This document shows, in pieces, positions 1 through 8,046 of a stretch of DNA of 15,637 nucleotides. Within the stretch, counting starts at the first letter, position 1. The number at the start of each line of letters is the position of its first letter. The DNA lies in assembly GCA_944329505.1 (NCBI GenBank), contig CALVIJ010000013.1, positions 1 through 15,637 of the forward strand, in the 5' to 3' direction. The DNA is from an uncultured Bacilli bacterium. GTDB lineage: Bacteria > Bacillota_I > Bacilli_A > RF39 > UBA660. The position numbers and the translations under genes were made by a program. The notes beneath the pieces are model-generated. The model was not told where the DNA came from. It ran no database searches and worked only from the letters and a program-made list of their open reading frames with translations.

Positions 1-320
1 ACTTTAAAAACTTTATGGTCGATAACCAAAAAGTGGGAATTGGTCAAGTTTCAACAATGAGTACTGAAGAGATTATGAGTAAACAAGATGAATTTATTAG
101 TGAGTTAAATGAAGAAGCTGAAGAAGGTTATACAGCTATTGCTTTATTTGTTACTGATATTTTGAAAAATGGTTCTTATATTTTCTTTAATGATAAAGCA
201 AAAGAGATTTTCTCTAATTCATTTGGAGTAGAGAATATAGAGCAAGGGCATTTCTTTGAGGGATTAGTTTCTCGTAAAAAACAAATTGTTCCAAAACTTA
301 TGAATTATATGGATAATTAA
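1..320 (+). CDS. ppaC: Manganese-dependent inorganic pyrophosphatase, C-terminal fragment
   Basis: This is the 3' end of a gene entering from the left edge; the frame is open from base 3, so the Met at 15 is internal. The visible ~105 residues match the DHHA2 domain of family II pyrophosphatases, which hydrolyse cytoplasmic PPi to 2 Pi using Mn2+ and pull nucleic-acid synthesis forward. Diagnostic pieces are K-V-G-I-G-Q-V near the start, the segment ending S-Y-I-F-F, and the near C-terminal signature S-R-K-K-Q-I-V-P, whose Arg-Lys pair contacts the substrate phosphate in known structures. The N-terminal DHH domain with the metal ligands lies outside the window. It is the only plus-strand gene and converges on the small gene at 422-706. 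A hairpin follows 8 nt after the stop. Confidence 0.93.
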   Translation, partial: FKNFMVDNQKVGIGQVSTMSTEEIMSKQDEFISELNEEAEEGYTAIALFVTDILKNGSYIFFNDKAKEIFSNSFGVENIEQGHFFEGLVSRKKQIVPKLMNYMDN

Positions 321-328
321 AACATTTA

Positions 329-358
329 AAAAGTGATTCAATTTTAAGAATCACTTTT
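329..358 (+). terminator. Intrinsic terminator of the pyrophosphatase gene
   Basis: An 11-bp perfect stem (AAAAGTGATTC pairing with GAATCACTTTT) encloses an 8-nt loop and ends in a T-run. It starts 8 nt after the ppaC stop. The A-run on the 5' arm gives it bidirectional potential. Confidence 0.8.
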
Positions 359-414
359 ATTGTGAAAAAGTTGAATTTTAACATATCTTGTTCTAAAAAA
401 AATTTTTTATTAAT

Positions 415-442
415 AAAAGATTCACTTTAATGTGAACCTTTT
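415..442. terminator. Bidirectional terminator between convergent genes
   Basis: AAAAGATTCAC and GTGAACCTTTT form a stem around a 6-nt loop. On the plus strand there is one A.C mismatch, and the stem is followed by a T-rich run (to about 450). On the minus strand the same position becomes a G.U wobble, so the stem is complete. It therefore serves the small minus-strand gene at 422-706, whose TGA stop lies inside the stem, and backs up the pyrophosphatase terminator. The minus-side T-run is short (TTTT, then ATTA). Confidence 0.65.
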
Positions 443-706
443 TTGTTTTTCTTTAGCATGCGAATATAGATTGACAGATGCATATATTAATGCACACCCA
501 CTCAATATACATAAGCAATTAGCTGAGAAGTCATTAGGGGCAATGGTGTAGGCAATTACAAAGGATGTAGGTGCAGTGAAAAGTGCGGCTTTAATATCAT
601 TAGTAAACAGTTTAACATTTGTGTGACGTTGATATCTGGCATATCTGTTTTCACGAGCTCTATTTAAATTAATATTTACAGCATCATTATACTTAGCTCT
701 TTTAAT
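422..706 (-). CDS. Small two-helix membrane protein, unknown function, ATT start
   Basis: I do not recognise the family. The 94-codon frame is uninterrupted and has no ATG, GTG or TTG near its 5' end; the first such codon is TTG at about codon 68. An ATT sits 5 nt after a strong Shine-Dalgarno-like AGGGGGT (711-717) and is the only sensible start. The gene has a good promoter (737-765) with an inferred leader of about 24 nt, and it ends inside a terminator hairpin, so it looks like a complete single-gene unit. The protein has a hydrophilic, Arg/Asn-rich N-terminus (residues 1-35), two likely membrane segments (about 40-58 and 64-82, the second with three Cys at 64, 66 and 71) and a basic Lys/Arg tail. 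The topology suggests both ends are cytoplasmic. It lies just downstream of mfd. A sequencing error turning ATG into ATT cannot be excluded. Confidence 0.72.
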   Translation of the reverse strand: MKRAKYNDAVNINLNRARENRYARYQRHTNVKLFTNDIKAALFTAPTSFVIAYTIAPNDFSANCLCILSGCALIYASVNLYSHAKEKQKRFTLK

Positions 707-710
707 GGTT

Positions 711-717
711 ACCCCCT
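711..717 (-). promoter_or_regulatory. Shine-Dalgarno that sets an ATT start
   Basis: On the minus strand AGGGGGT is followed by 5 nt and then ATT at 706-704. The stretch AGGGGGTAA matches 7 of 9 positions of the canonical AGGAGGTGA. No ATG, GTG or TTG lies at a usable distance in any frame that opens a long ORF. Confidence 0.65.
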
Positions 718-736
718 CTTTCTTTTTTTGTTCTAT

Positions 737-765
737 ATATTAGCAATTTTATTACCTTATGTCAA
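737..765 (-). promoter_or_regulatory. Sigma-A-type promoter of the small membrane-protein gene
   Basis: A perfect -35 TTGACA (plus 760-765) is followed by a 17-nt spacer and a -10 TAATAT (plus 737-742) preceded by TG plus one base, an extended -10. The expected start of transcription is near 730. The promoter lies 3 nt beyond the mfd stop codon, so the small gene does not depend on mfd transcription. Confidence 0.75.
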
Positions 766-768
766 ATT

Positions 769-3700
769 TTATTGGTGTTTTATAGATTTTTTTAAGATTT
801 GGATGAAATCTAATAAATAATAAATAAAGTGTTTATCTAATTTAATGGTATCTAAAGTGATGACTAATCTACCAAATTTCATACTAAATCTAAACATTCT
901 AGATAGATTTGATGTTTCAAAGAATAGTGTTTCACCATCGATTTTGTTTGTCAAATCTTTATCTAAGGTTATTTCTATAGAGTTTTTAGTTTGTCTGATG
1001 TTTTGAATATTTAATTCTTTGGCCTCTTTCTCAAATAATTCTTCATGCATATAGATAATTAAATCTTCTGATAGTTTACCGAATCTATCTTCTAATTCAT
1101 GTTTTATTGTATTAAGTGAATCATAGGAATCGATACTACAAATTTTCTTGTGAATTTCGATTTTTAAATCTTCATCACTAACAAAGCTATCATTAATTGA
1201 AGTTGCGACATCAATAAGTGGTTGGGTATCTTTAGTTTCTTCTTCTTTTGGTTTTTCACCTTTTAATTTAGCAACTTCTTCGTTTAGCATTTGCATAAAT
1301 AATTCAATACCAATACTGTCGATGAAGCCAGCTTGTTCGCTACCTAAGATATCACCAGCACCTCTTATTGATAAATCACGCATTGCTATGGCAAAACCAC
1401 TTCCTAATTCGGTGAAGTCTTTTATGACTTTCAATCTTTTAGTAGCTACTTCTGATAAGATTTTATTTGGAGCATACATTAAATAACAATAGGCTATTTT
1501 GTTGCTTCTGCCAATTCTTCCTCTTATTTGATAAAGCTGTGATAGTCCAAAGTGGTCCGCATCTATAATGATTAAAGTGTTTGCGGATTCGATATCAATT
1601 CCTGTTTCAATGATTGTAGTACATAATAGAACATCATATTTTTTATCAGTGAAGTCCATCATGACTTTTTCTAATTCATTTTTATTCATTTGACCGTGTG
1701 CTACTCCGATTTTAGCTTCTGGTACTAATCTTTGCAGTTCTATTTTTTCTACATCTATATTAGCAACCTGATTATATAAAACAAATACTTGTCCGTTTCG
1801 AGCTAATTCTTTATATATGGCATCTTTGATAATCTGTTTGTTTTCGGCTAAGACGTAGGTCTGAATAGGGTAGCGGTCAACTGGTGGGGTTTCAATTAAT
1901 GATAGGCTTCTAATTCCAGCTATCGACATTTGTAAGGTTCTTGGAATAGGGGTTGCTGATAAAGTTAAGACATCAACATTATTTTTATATTCTTTGATTT
2001 TTTCTTTGTGTTTAACCCCAAAACGTTGTTCTTCATCAATAACGAGTAGGCCTAAGTCTTTGAATTTCACATCATCGCTTAAAATTCTATGAGTTCCAAT
2101 CAATAAATCTATCTGACCTTTTTCTAATTTTTCTAAGGTTTCTTTGGTTTCTTTTGGTGAGACAAACCTATTTAACAATGCAATATCAACTGGAAACGAC
2201 TTAAATCTTTCGATGGCATTTTGAAAGTGCTGAGAAGAGAGAATTGTAGTTGGACAGAGAATTGCGGCTTGTTTACCTGATATTATTGCTTTAAATATAG
2301 CTCTAAAGGCAACTTCGGTTTTTCCATATCCAACATCACCACATAATAATCTATCCATTGGTTTATCTGACTCCATGTCTTTTTTTATCTCTTCAGTAAC
2401 TCTCAATTGATCTGGTGTTTCAATATGGTCAAATTCTTTTTCAAAAGCAATTTGCTCTGGTCCATCTTTATCAAATGCAAATCCTTTTTTAGATTCTCTG
2501 ATGGCATACATTTTAAGTAAATCTTCGGCAATGTCTTCAGCTTTTTTACGAGCTCTAGCTTTTGTTTTTTGCCATTCATGACTTCCTAATTTATTTAATT
2601 TAGGAATGGATGCATCACCAGAAGAGTATTTAGTGATTAAATCTAATTTTTCGACTGGAATATATAATTTATCGTTGTCACGATAGGTGATAGTTAGATA
2701 ATCTTTTTTTAGACCATTTTTAACAATTGTTTTTAGGCCATCATATCTACCAATACCATGGATACCGTGAACAACATAGTCACCAATTTCTAATTTAGTG
2801 ATATCTTTTATTCTAGTTCCATATTTGAACTTTGTTTTATAACCATTTTCTTCTTTTTTATCAAATAGTTCTTTTTCCGTTATTACAATATAATTATCGG
2901 TTATAAAACCACCATTAATTTTTTTTACAATTAAATTTATTTTCCCAGGAAATAATTCATTTTCATTAGTATAAGTTAGATTTTTATTATCTAAAAATTC
3001 AATTAATTTGTTTACTTGATAACGACTATCTAGGCAAATTATTACTAGTTTGCCTGATTTTAAATAGATGTTTAATCTATCATTAATTTGTTTTGGATCT
3101 TTAGGAAAAGCTTCTATATCTACTTTATTAAATATTTGGGCTTTACTATTTTTTGAACTGTTATGAAATTCTTCAAAGATAATAGCATCTTTATCTTGAA
3201 TTTTTTCAAAGTCAAACATGTATTTTGTGTTAGGATCTATGTTAATACTTATACTATAGTTTAGCATTTCTTCCAAAAGTAAATCATAATTAACCATTAA
3301 AGAATGATAGTTATTATAAATTGTTACAGGATTATTTAAATAACCTGTGATATTAGTGATATTTTTTTCATATTGCATCTCACGATGTTTGGCTTCAAAG
3401 TTATATTTTTCAAGTAAGGTCTCGGTGTTTGGAAAAATAGTGGCTTCGTTTATTTTAGATAAGGTGAGCTGGGAATCGATGTTGAAAGTTCTGATGGAGT
3501 CTATTTCATCGCCCCAGAATTCTATTCTGATTGGGTTATCACTATCGATTGGAAATATATCGATGACGTATCCTCTGACAGCAATTTCACCAGTCATATT
3601 TACGGTTGTTTCTCTTTTATAACCTAGGTTAAATAGTTTTTTAATTAATTCATCTAAGTTGATTACGTCACCAACTTTTAAATTAATTTTACTATCTTTA

Positions 3701-4056
3701 AATTTCTCTTTTGAGGGCAAAAATCTTAAATATCCCATGAGATTAGTTACGACAATGGCTTTGTCTTCTTTGGTTAAAGAATTCAATGCTTCTAAACGAG
3801 TGATTTTGAATTCTGGTGAGACGGCGATTGCTTCACTAGTTATAAAATCGTCCATGGGAAAAAACCATACTTTATCAGTATAGTGGGTAAGTGAATTATA
3901 AATTAATCCGGCTTCGTGAAGATTTGAAGTTACTAGAATAACTGAATTATTACTGTTTTTGAATTTTTCATAGATGTAGATACTTTTTAATTCATTATTT
4001 AAACCGATTAATTCTTTGGTATCAACAGTATCAAATATTTTATCTATAAAGGTCAT
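769..4056 (-). CDS. mfd: Transcription-repair coupling factor Mfd
   Basis: Mfd is an ATP-driven DNA translocase that displaces RNA polymerase stalled at lesions and recruits UvrA for strand-specific repair. The 1095-residue length is a little short of the usual ~1150. Visible parts, in order: a UvrB-like N-terminal region (about 1-400); the RNA-polymerase-interacting CarD-like segment with V-V-H-G-I-H-G-I-G-R-Y near 427-440; Walker A G-D-V-G-Y-G-K-T at 573-580; DEEQ box at 674-677; S-A-T-P-I-P-R-T; T-T-I-I-E-T-G-I-D-I; Q-I-R-G-R-I-G-R (motif VI); and a C-terminal D7-type domain. The ATG overlaps the pth stop (ATGA), so translation is probably coupled. The fin gene found between pth and mfd in Bacillus is absent. 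No clear terminator follows it, so transcription may run through to the hairpin at 415-442. Confidence 0.97.
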   Translation of the reverse strand: MTFIDKIFDTVDTKELIGLNNELKSIYIYEKFKNSNNSVILVTSNLHEAGLIYNSLTHYTDKVWFFPMDDFITSEAIAVSPEFKITRLEALNSLTKEDKAIVVTNLMGYLRFLPSKEKFKDSKINLKVGDVINLDELIKKLFNLGYKRETTVNMTGEIAVRGYVIDIFPIDSDNPIRIEFWGDEIDSIRTFNIDSQLTLSKINEATIFPNTETLLEKYNFEAKHREMQYEKNITNITGYLNNPVTIYNNYHSLMVNYDLLLEEMLNYSISINIDPNTKYMFDFEKIQDKDAIIFEEFHNSSKNSKAQIFNKVDIEAFPKDPKQINDRLNIYLKSGKLVIICLDSRYQVNKLIEFLDNKNLTYTNENELFPGKINLIVKKINGGFITDNYIVITEKELFDKKEENGYKTKFKYGTRIKDITKLEIGDYVVHGIHGIGRYDGLKTIVKNGLKKDYLTITYRDNDKLYIPVEKLDLITKYSSGDASIPKLNKLGSHEWQKTKARARKKAEDIAEDLLKMYAIRESKKGFAFDKDGPEQIAFEKEFDHIETPDQLRVTEEIKKDMESDKPMDRLLCGDVGYGKTEVAFRAIFKAIISGKQAAILCPTTILSSQHFQNAIERFKSFPVDIALLNRFVSPKETKETLEKLEKGQIDLLIGTHRILSDDVKFKDLGLLVIDEEQRFGVKHKEKIKEYKNNVDVLTLSATPIPRTLQMSIAGIRSLSLIETPPVDRYPIQTYVLAENKQIIKDAIYKELARNGQVFVLYNQVANIDVEKIELQRLVPEAKIGVAHGQMNKNELEKVMMDFTDKKYDVLLCTTIIETGIDIESANTLIIIDADHFGLSQLYQIRGRIGRSNKIAYCYLMYAPNKILSEVATKRLKVIKDFTELGSGFAIAMRDLSIRGAGDILGSEQAGFIDSIGIELFMQMLNEEVAKLKGEKPKEEETKDTQPLIDVATSINDSFVSDEDLKIEIHKKICSIDSYDSLNTIKHELEDRFGKLSEDLIIYMHEELFEKEAKELNIQNIRQTKNSIEITLDKDLTNKIDGETLFFETSNLSRMFRFSMKFGRLVITLDTIKLDKHFIYYLLDFIQILKKSIKHQ

Positions 4057-4625
4057 TTTATCACTTCCATAGAATTATATTTATTCATGAGATTATCAAA
4101 TGAAAGTTCTAAATAGTCTTTAAGAATTTTCTCAGCATTATCGGTTACTTTTTCTAATATCTCTAATTCATCTTTAGGCATTTTACCGATGACATAATCA
4201 ATTCTATCTTTATATTTATTATTAGAAATACCTATTTTTATTCTCTTATATTCTTTTGTATGAAGGTAATTTTCAATATTTTTTAAACCATTATGACCAC
4301 CTGATGAACCTTTGTATTTTAATTTTAATTTACCTAGTTCAGTATCTAAATCATCACAAATTATTAATATATCTTCTAAATTTATTTTATAAAAGTCTTT
4401 AAATTTTATTACTACTTCTCCTGATAAGTTCATATATTTTTGAGGTTTTAATAAAATTATTTTTTCACCTTTATAATTAAATTCTGTATATAAGCCATTA
4501 AATTTTTCTTTGTTAAAATCAAGATTATTTGCTTTAGCAAATTTATCTATGAATTTAAATCCAGCATTATGTCTAGTATTTTCATACTCTTTGCCTGGAT
4601 TTCCTAAGCCGACGATTAACTTCAT
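4053..4625 (-). CDS. pth: Peptidyl-tRNA hydrolase
   Basis: Pth cleaves the ester bond of peptidyl-tRNAs released by stalled ribosomes and recycles the tRNA in the cytoplasm. The 190-residue product has the family opening M-K-L-I-V-G-L-G-N-P-G-K-E-Y with the catalytic His in N-T-R-H-N-A-G. It also has the K-P-Q-K-Y-M-N-L-S-G block, the I-C-D-D-L-D block and the G-S-S-G-G-H-N-G-L-K block. The frame is open to 4667, but the start at 4625 is chosen because GAGGTGAG lies 4 nt upstream and the family begins at M-K-L-I-V. The extra 14 codons overlap the promoter. It is the first gene of a pth-mfd unit. Confidence 0.96.
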   Translation of the reverse strand: MKLIVGLGNPGKEYENTRHNAGFKFIDKFAKANNLDFNKEKFNGLYTEFNYKGEKIILLKPQKYMNLSGEVVIKFKDFYKINLEDILIICDDLDTELGKLKLKYKGSSGGHNGLKNIENYLHTKEYKRIKIGISNNKYKDRIDYVIGKMPKDELEILEKVTDNAEKILKDYLELSFDNLMNKYNSMEVIK

Positions 4626-4655
4626 TTTTCTCACCTCTTTTTCTTTGACGTTAAT

Positions 4656-4664
4656 ATTATAGCA
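4656..4664 (-). promoter_or_regulatory. Extended -10 promoter of pth-mfd
   Basis: The minus strand reads TGCTATAAT, a perfect TGn-TATAAT extended -10, about 30 nt before the pth ATG. The -35 is weak (AGTACA at a 17-nt spacer), as is usual for extended -10 promoters. It lies between the rsmI terminator and pth, separating the two transcription units. Confidence 0.75.
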
Positions 4665-4706
4665 CATTTTGTGTTTTTTGTACTTTTTAAATGATTACTA
4701 TATAGA

Positions 4707-4734
4707 ACAAAAAATAAGGTTTAATAAACCTTAT
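4707..4734 (-). terminator. Terminator of the dnaX-rsmI operon
   Basis: ATAAGGTT and AACCTTAT form an 8-bp stem around a 5-nt loop (the inverted repeat itself spans 10 bp per arm with one central base), followed on the minus strand by six T. The rsmI stop codon lies inside the 5' arm. Confidence 0.85.
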
Positions 4735-5567
4735 AAATTATGATATTCATTATAGATTTCGCTTTTAGGAACGTTACGTTCTTTAGCGACTTTTTTTATG
4801 GCTTCATTTGGTGTTAGACCATCTTCAATGTATAAATTAACATGATCTTTAATAGATAGGTTATCGAAAGAAGTCGTTTCTTGATTACCCTCGACGACAA
4901 TTACTATTTCTCCTTTTAAGTTTTCCACAGTTTTAAGGATGTTTTCCACAGTTCCACGAATAACTTCTTCATATCTTTTACTTATTTCCCGGACAATAGC
5001 AATTTCTCTATTACCAAATATTTCATATATATTATTTAATGTTTTGATGAGTCTATGTGGGGCTTCATAAAAAGCAATAGGATAGGGACTCATTTTTAAA
5101 GTTTCTAATTCTTTTTTTCTTTTACTTTCTTTACTATTTAAAAATCCATAAAAAGTAAATGGTCCGCCACTTAATCCAGACATGACTAGCGCGGGAATTA
5201 CAGCTGTTGGACCAGGAAGACAAACGACATTATAGCCATTTTTGATAGCACTTTTAACTAGTATATAACCTGGATCACTAATTACGGGTGTACCTCGGTC
5301 ACTTACTACGGCAATATTTTTTCCCTCTTTTAAATAATCTAATTCTTTTTCTTCATTTTGATTTTCATTATATAAATGACTAGATATTAATTTTTTATTT
5401 ATTTCAAAATGATTTAATAGTTGTTTTGTAGTTCTTGTGTCTTCAGCAAAGATTACATCGACTTCTTTTAAAATATTTATGGCTCGGATGGTTATGTCTT
5501 CTAAGTTACCAATCGGAGTTGGTACGATATACAAAGTAGGGGAGCCATCATAACTTTTTTGTATCAT
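4731..5567 (-). CDS. rsmI: 16S rRNA C1402 2'-O-methyltransferase RsmI
   Basis: RsmI uses SAM to methylate the ribose of C1402 in 16S rRNA, at the P-site decoding centre. The 278-residue length is normal. Family motifs are V-P-T-P-I-G-N-L at 15-22, A-E-D-T-R at 41-45, V-S-D-R-G-T-P-V-I-S-D-P-G at 88-100, L-P-G-P at 117-120 and F-Y-E-A-P-H-R at 166-172. A small C-terminal domain (about 240-275) resembles a helix-turn-helix tail. It is the last gene of the dnaX operon, 10 nt after trmN6; the yazA (GIY-YIG) gene found here in Bacillus is missing. The ribosome site is weak. The coding strand carries two TGTGGAAAA 9-mers 21 bp apart (4921-4929 and 4942-4950), encoding V-E-N twice. Confidence 0.96.
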   Translation of the reverse strand: MIQKSYDGSPTLYIVPTPIGNLEDITIRAINILKEVDVIFAEDTRTTKQLLNHFEINKKLISSHLYNENQNEEKELDYLKEGKNIAVVSDRGTPVISDPGYILVKSAIKNGYNVVCLPGPTAVIPALVMSGLSGGPFTFYGFLNSKESKRKKELETLKMSPYPIAFYEAPHRLIKTLNNIYEIFGNREIAIVREISKRYEEVIRGTVENILKTVENLKGEIVIVVEGNQETTSFDNLSIKDHVNLYIEDGLTPNEAIKKVAKERNVPKSEIYNEYHNL

Positions 5568-5577
5568 TTATATCATC

Positions 5578-6297
5578 TCACTTAAAGTATTTTTGAATTT
5601 CTTCAGTATAAGATCCATCTGGATTATGACTATATAAAGGAGGTAATATTTTTAAACCTTTTTTTCCATTCTTTTTGCCTTCTATTAATAAAATATTAGC
5701 TTCTTTATTTTTACCAGGATAGACTAATCTGATTTTTTTTGGTTCAATATTATATTCACGCATAGTAGTTAAAATATCAATTAGACGTTCTGGGCGATGA
5801 ACTAAACCTAAGGTTCCACCATTTTTTAAAAGCTTACGAGCAATTTTAAGTATATCTTTTAGATTTAAAGTCACTTCATGACGAGCAATTGTTTTGTAAT
5901 CGTTTTTATTTAATCTTGAGGTTTCTAATACTTCAAAATATGGTGGGTTACAAGTTATTATATCGAAATATTCTGGAGTCATCTCTTTAGCATATTCTTT
6001 AACATCTTCATTAATTATTGTTATTTGGTTTGCTAAATTATTCATTTTAACTGTTTCTTGAGCCATTTCGCTTACTTCTTTTTGAATTTCTATGCCGGTT
6101 ATATGAGCTTTTGTTTTGGCCGATAAAATTAAAGGTATTGGAGCGTTGCCACAACCAATATCTAAAATATTTTTAACAGTTTCATTTAGAGTGATAAAGT
6201 TTGGAAGTAAAACTGAATCTAAAGAGAAGTTAAACATTTCGTTGTCTTGGATTATTTTTAAGTTTTCATATCCAAGTAAATAATTAGTTACTTTCAT
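5578..6297 (-). CDS. trmN6: tRNA1(Val) A37 N6-methyltransferase-like protein (TrmN6/YabB)
   Basis: This is a Rossmann-fold SAM-dependent methyltransferase of the YfiC/YabB family; its characterised E. coli member makes m6A37 in tRNA-Val. The 239 residues include the SAM-binding loop D-I-G-C-G at 46-50 and the catalytic N-P-P-Y at 117-120, typical of exocyclic-amine adenine methylation. The F-S-L-D-S-V-L-L opening is typical of the YabB branch. A TTG at 6306 is also in frame, but the ATG at 6297 is preferred as a standard start. Either way it overlaps the end of ricT (by 14 or 23 nt), suggesting translational coupling. The exact tRNA target in this organism is inferred from the family. Confidence 0.88.
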   Translation of the reverse strand: MKVTNYLLGYENLKIIQDNEMFNFSLDSVLLPNFITLNETVKNILDIGCGNAPIPLILSAKTKAHITGIEIQKEVSEMAQETVKMNNLANQITIINEDVKEYAKEMTPEYFDIITCNPPYFEVLETSRLNKNDYKTIARHEVTLNLKDILKIARKLLKNGGTLGLVHRPERLIDILTTMREYNIEPKKIRLVYPGKNKEANILLIEGKKNGKKGLKILPPLYSHNPDGSYTEEIQKYFK

Positions 6298-7075
6298 CTT
6301 TATCAACTTCTACTGTTCCATAGTTTGGAACATTTACTTTATATTTTTGTCTTAAGATATCTAATCCAGTTATTGTTCCTTCGCCGTGCTCGGTCATGAC
6401 TTTATCTCCAATTTTTAACATACCTTGGCGACACTTTTCATAGCATTCATCTTCATATTTTAAACAACACATAAGTCTTCCACAGACACCATTGATTTTA
6501 CTTGGGTTAAGTGCGATGTTTTGGTTTTTAGCCATATTAATTGAAACAGCATTTAAATCTTTTAGAAAACGAGCACAACATAGTTTTTGTCCACAAGGAC
6601 CATAACCACCAATTTCTTTGGCTTTATCTCTAATTCCTATTTGTCTTAATTCAATTCTAACTTTATAAATAGAGGCAAGTTCACGAGCTAACTCTCTAAA
6701 GTCAATGCGATTATCAGCTAGAAATCTAAAAATAAGTTTGTCGCGATCAAATGTGTAACTTGCATCAATGATATGCATTTTCATATCATCTCTTTCAACA
6801 ATTTGGCGACATTTTTTTAAAGCTAACGCACCATCTTTTAGATTTTTCTTATGTTTATTATAATCTGTTTTATTCGCAATTCTAATAACCTTTTTTAAAT
6901 CTCCATTAATTTTATCTGGATTAATTTCTATTTTAGGGTTTATTACTGTTCCAAATTGAAGACCGTGCTCAGTCTCGACAATGACAGTGATATTATTTTT
7001 TAATTTTAAATTACCTGGATTAAAATAGTAAACTTGTCCATGAGGTTTAAAATTTACTCCAACAACTTCGATCAT
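6284..7075 (-). CDS. ricT: PSP1-domain protein RicT (YaaT)
   Basis: RicT is the PSP1 subunit of the RicA-RicF-RicT (YmcA-YlbF-YaaT) complex, an Fe-S cluster-carrying complex that in Bacillus helps RNase Y mature mRNAs and affects Spo0A-dependent development. The 263-residue protein has the PSP1 core at about 60-215 with dense cysteines: C161, C166, C167, C198, C203, C204, C211 and C215. The paired C-C motifs (C-G-Q-K-L-C-C and C-G-R-L-M-C-C) are family hallmarks. Its ATG overlaps the holB stop by one base, with GAGG upstream. In Bacillus yabA follows yaaT; here trmN6 overlaps it directly. RicA and RicF are not in the window. Confidence 0.93.
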   Translation of the reverse strand: MIEVVGVNFKPHGQVYYFNPGNLKLKNNITVIVETEHGLQFGTVINPKIEINPDKINGDLKKVIRIANKTDYNKHKKNLKDGALALKKCRQIVERDDMKMHIIDASYTFDRDKLIFRFLADNRIDFRELARELASIYKVRIELRQIGIRDKAKEIGGYGPCGQKLCCARFLKDLNAVSINMAKNQNIALNPSKINGVCGRLMCCLKYEDECYEKCRQGMLKIGDKVMTEHGEGTITGLDILRQKYKVNVPNYGTVEVDKDESN

Positions 7076-8034
7076 TATATCACTTCCTCTAAACTAATTA
7101 TTAGTTTATCCATTAATAAACTTGTATTAACATTGTATTTTATTAATTCTTTTAGTTCAACTAATTTATTTATTTTATCACATATTTCATCTTGAGTATT
7201 ATTTTCTGAAATGTTTTGAATATCGTTATTTAACTCAAATATCTCTAGTGGTTTGTTTAATTTATAATTTAATATATCTTTATAATAGTTAATCATTATT
7301 TCATAAGCCATTTCTATTTCTTCTTTACTGGTTATGTAGTCATTCCATAGTTTTCCTATATAAAGTAGGGTATTTAAATGATTTTTTTCATAATAATTTA
7401 CGAATTCAATTACTTTGGTTATTTTTAAATTTAAGGTTTCTTCGTCGTTGTTTTCCGTTATATTATTTTTATTAAATAATATTAGGTGTTTTAGTTTTTG
7501 AATATAATCTTCGTCTTCATTAATTATATTTGTTGATTTTAACCTTAAAATTTGGCATCTTGATCTAATGGTTGACAAGACACTATAAATATTATCAGTC
7601 ATTAAGATTGCGACTATATTATTATCAGGTTCTTCCAAAAATTTTAAAATTGAATTGGCAGCTGATTTATTTAGTCTATCAGCATTCTTTATAATATAAA
7701 CTCTTTTAGTTCCAATTAAGGCTTTGGTATTAAATTCTTTTTGGAGATTTTGTAATTGTTCTTTTTTTATCCATAAGCCATCTGGGGCAATTACATCGAT
7801 TTCAGGGAAGTTTCCTGAGTCGATGACTTCACATTGATGGCAATCTCCGCAATTATTTTGACTTAGATTTTTTAAGGGACATAATAGTGATTTGACAAAT
7901 GACATTACAAAGTTGAATGAATCATAAAAACCGCCTGTTTCAATTAAATAGGCGTGGGAACATTTGTCATCCACGATGGCATTTTTTAAAATTTTATACA
8001 CGATTGGTTGTGATTTTTGATAACCATCTAACAT
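7075..8034 (-). CDS. holB: DNA polymerase III delta-prime subunit
   Basis: Delta-prime is the stator subunit of the clamp loader that places the DnaN sliding clamp on DNA, in complex with DnaX and delta. The 319-residue protein has an AAA+ fold without a working Walker A: where DnaX has G-P-R-G-T-G-K-T this protein has T-G-G-F-Y-D-S-F, as expected for delta-prime. It keeps the zinc cluster (four Cys at about 52, 62, 65 and 68), F-L-E-E-P and the S-R-C arginine-finger motif near residue 159. A TTG at 8040 lies only 2 nt from AGGAGG, so the ATG at 8034 (8-nt spacing) is taken as start. That Shine-Dalgarno abuts the bofA stop codon. The C-terminal third is poorly conserved and rich in Asn, Ile and Lys. 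Confidence 0.9.
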   Translation of the reverse strand: MLDGYQKSQPIVYKILKNAIVDDKCSHAYLIETGGFYDSFNFVMSFVKSLLCPLKNLSQNNCGDCHQCEVIDSGNFPEIDVIAPDGLWIKKEQLQNLQKEFNTKALIGTKRVYIIKNADRLNKSAANSILKFLEEPDNNIVAILMTDNIYSVLSTIRSRCQILRLKSTNIINEDEDYIQKLKHLILFNKNNITENNDEETLNLKITKVIEFVNYYEKNHLNTLLYIGKLWNDYITSKEEIEMAYEIMINYYKDILNYKLNKPLEIFELNNDIQNISENNTQDEICDKINKLVELKELIKYNVNTSLLMDKLIISLEEVI

Positions 8035-8046
8035 CTTCAAGTCCTC

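Noticed and set aside
4053..4055. TGA read as Trp (mycoplasma code)
   Set aside because: TGA ends pth and trmN6 at the expected family lengths, and Trp residues in mfd and tadA are TGG.
7075..8034. Missing Walker A in HolB as a sign of a broken gene
   Set aside because: Delta-prime subunits normally lack a functional P-loop; the frame is intact and the zinc cluster and S-R-C motif are present.
8035..8040. TTG start for holB
   Set aside because: It is only 2 nt from AGGAGG; the ATG two codons later has 8-nt spacing.
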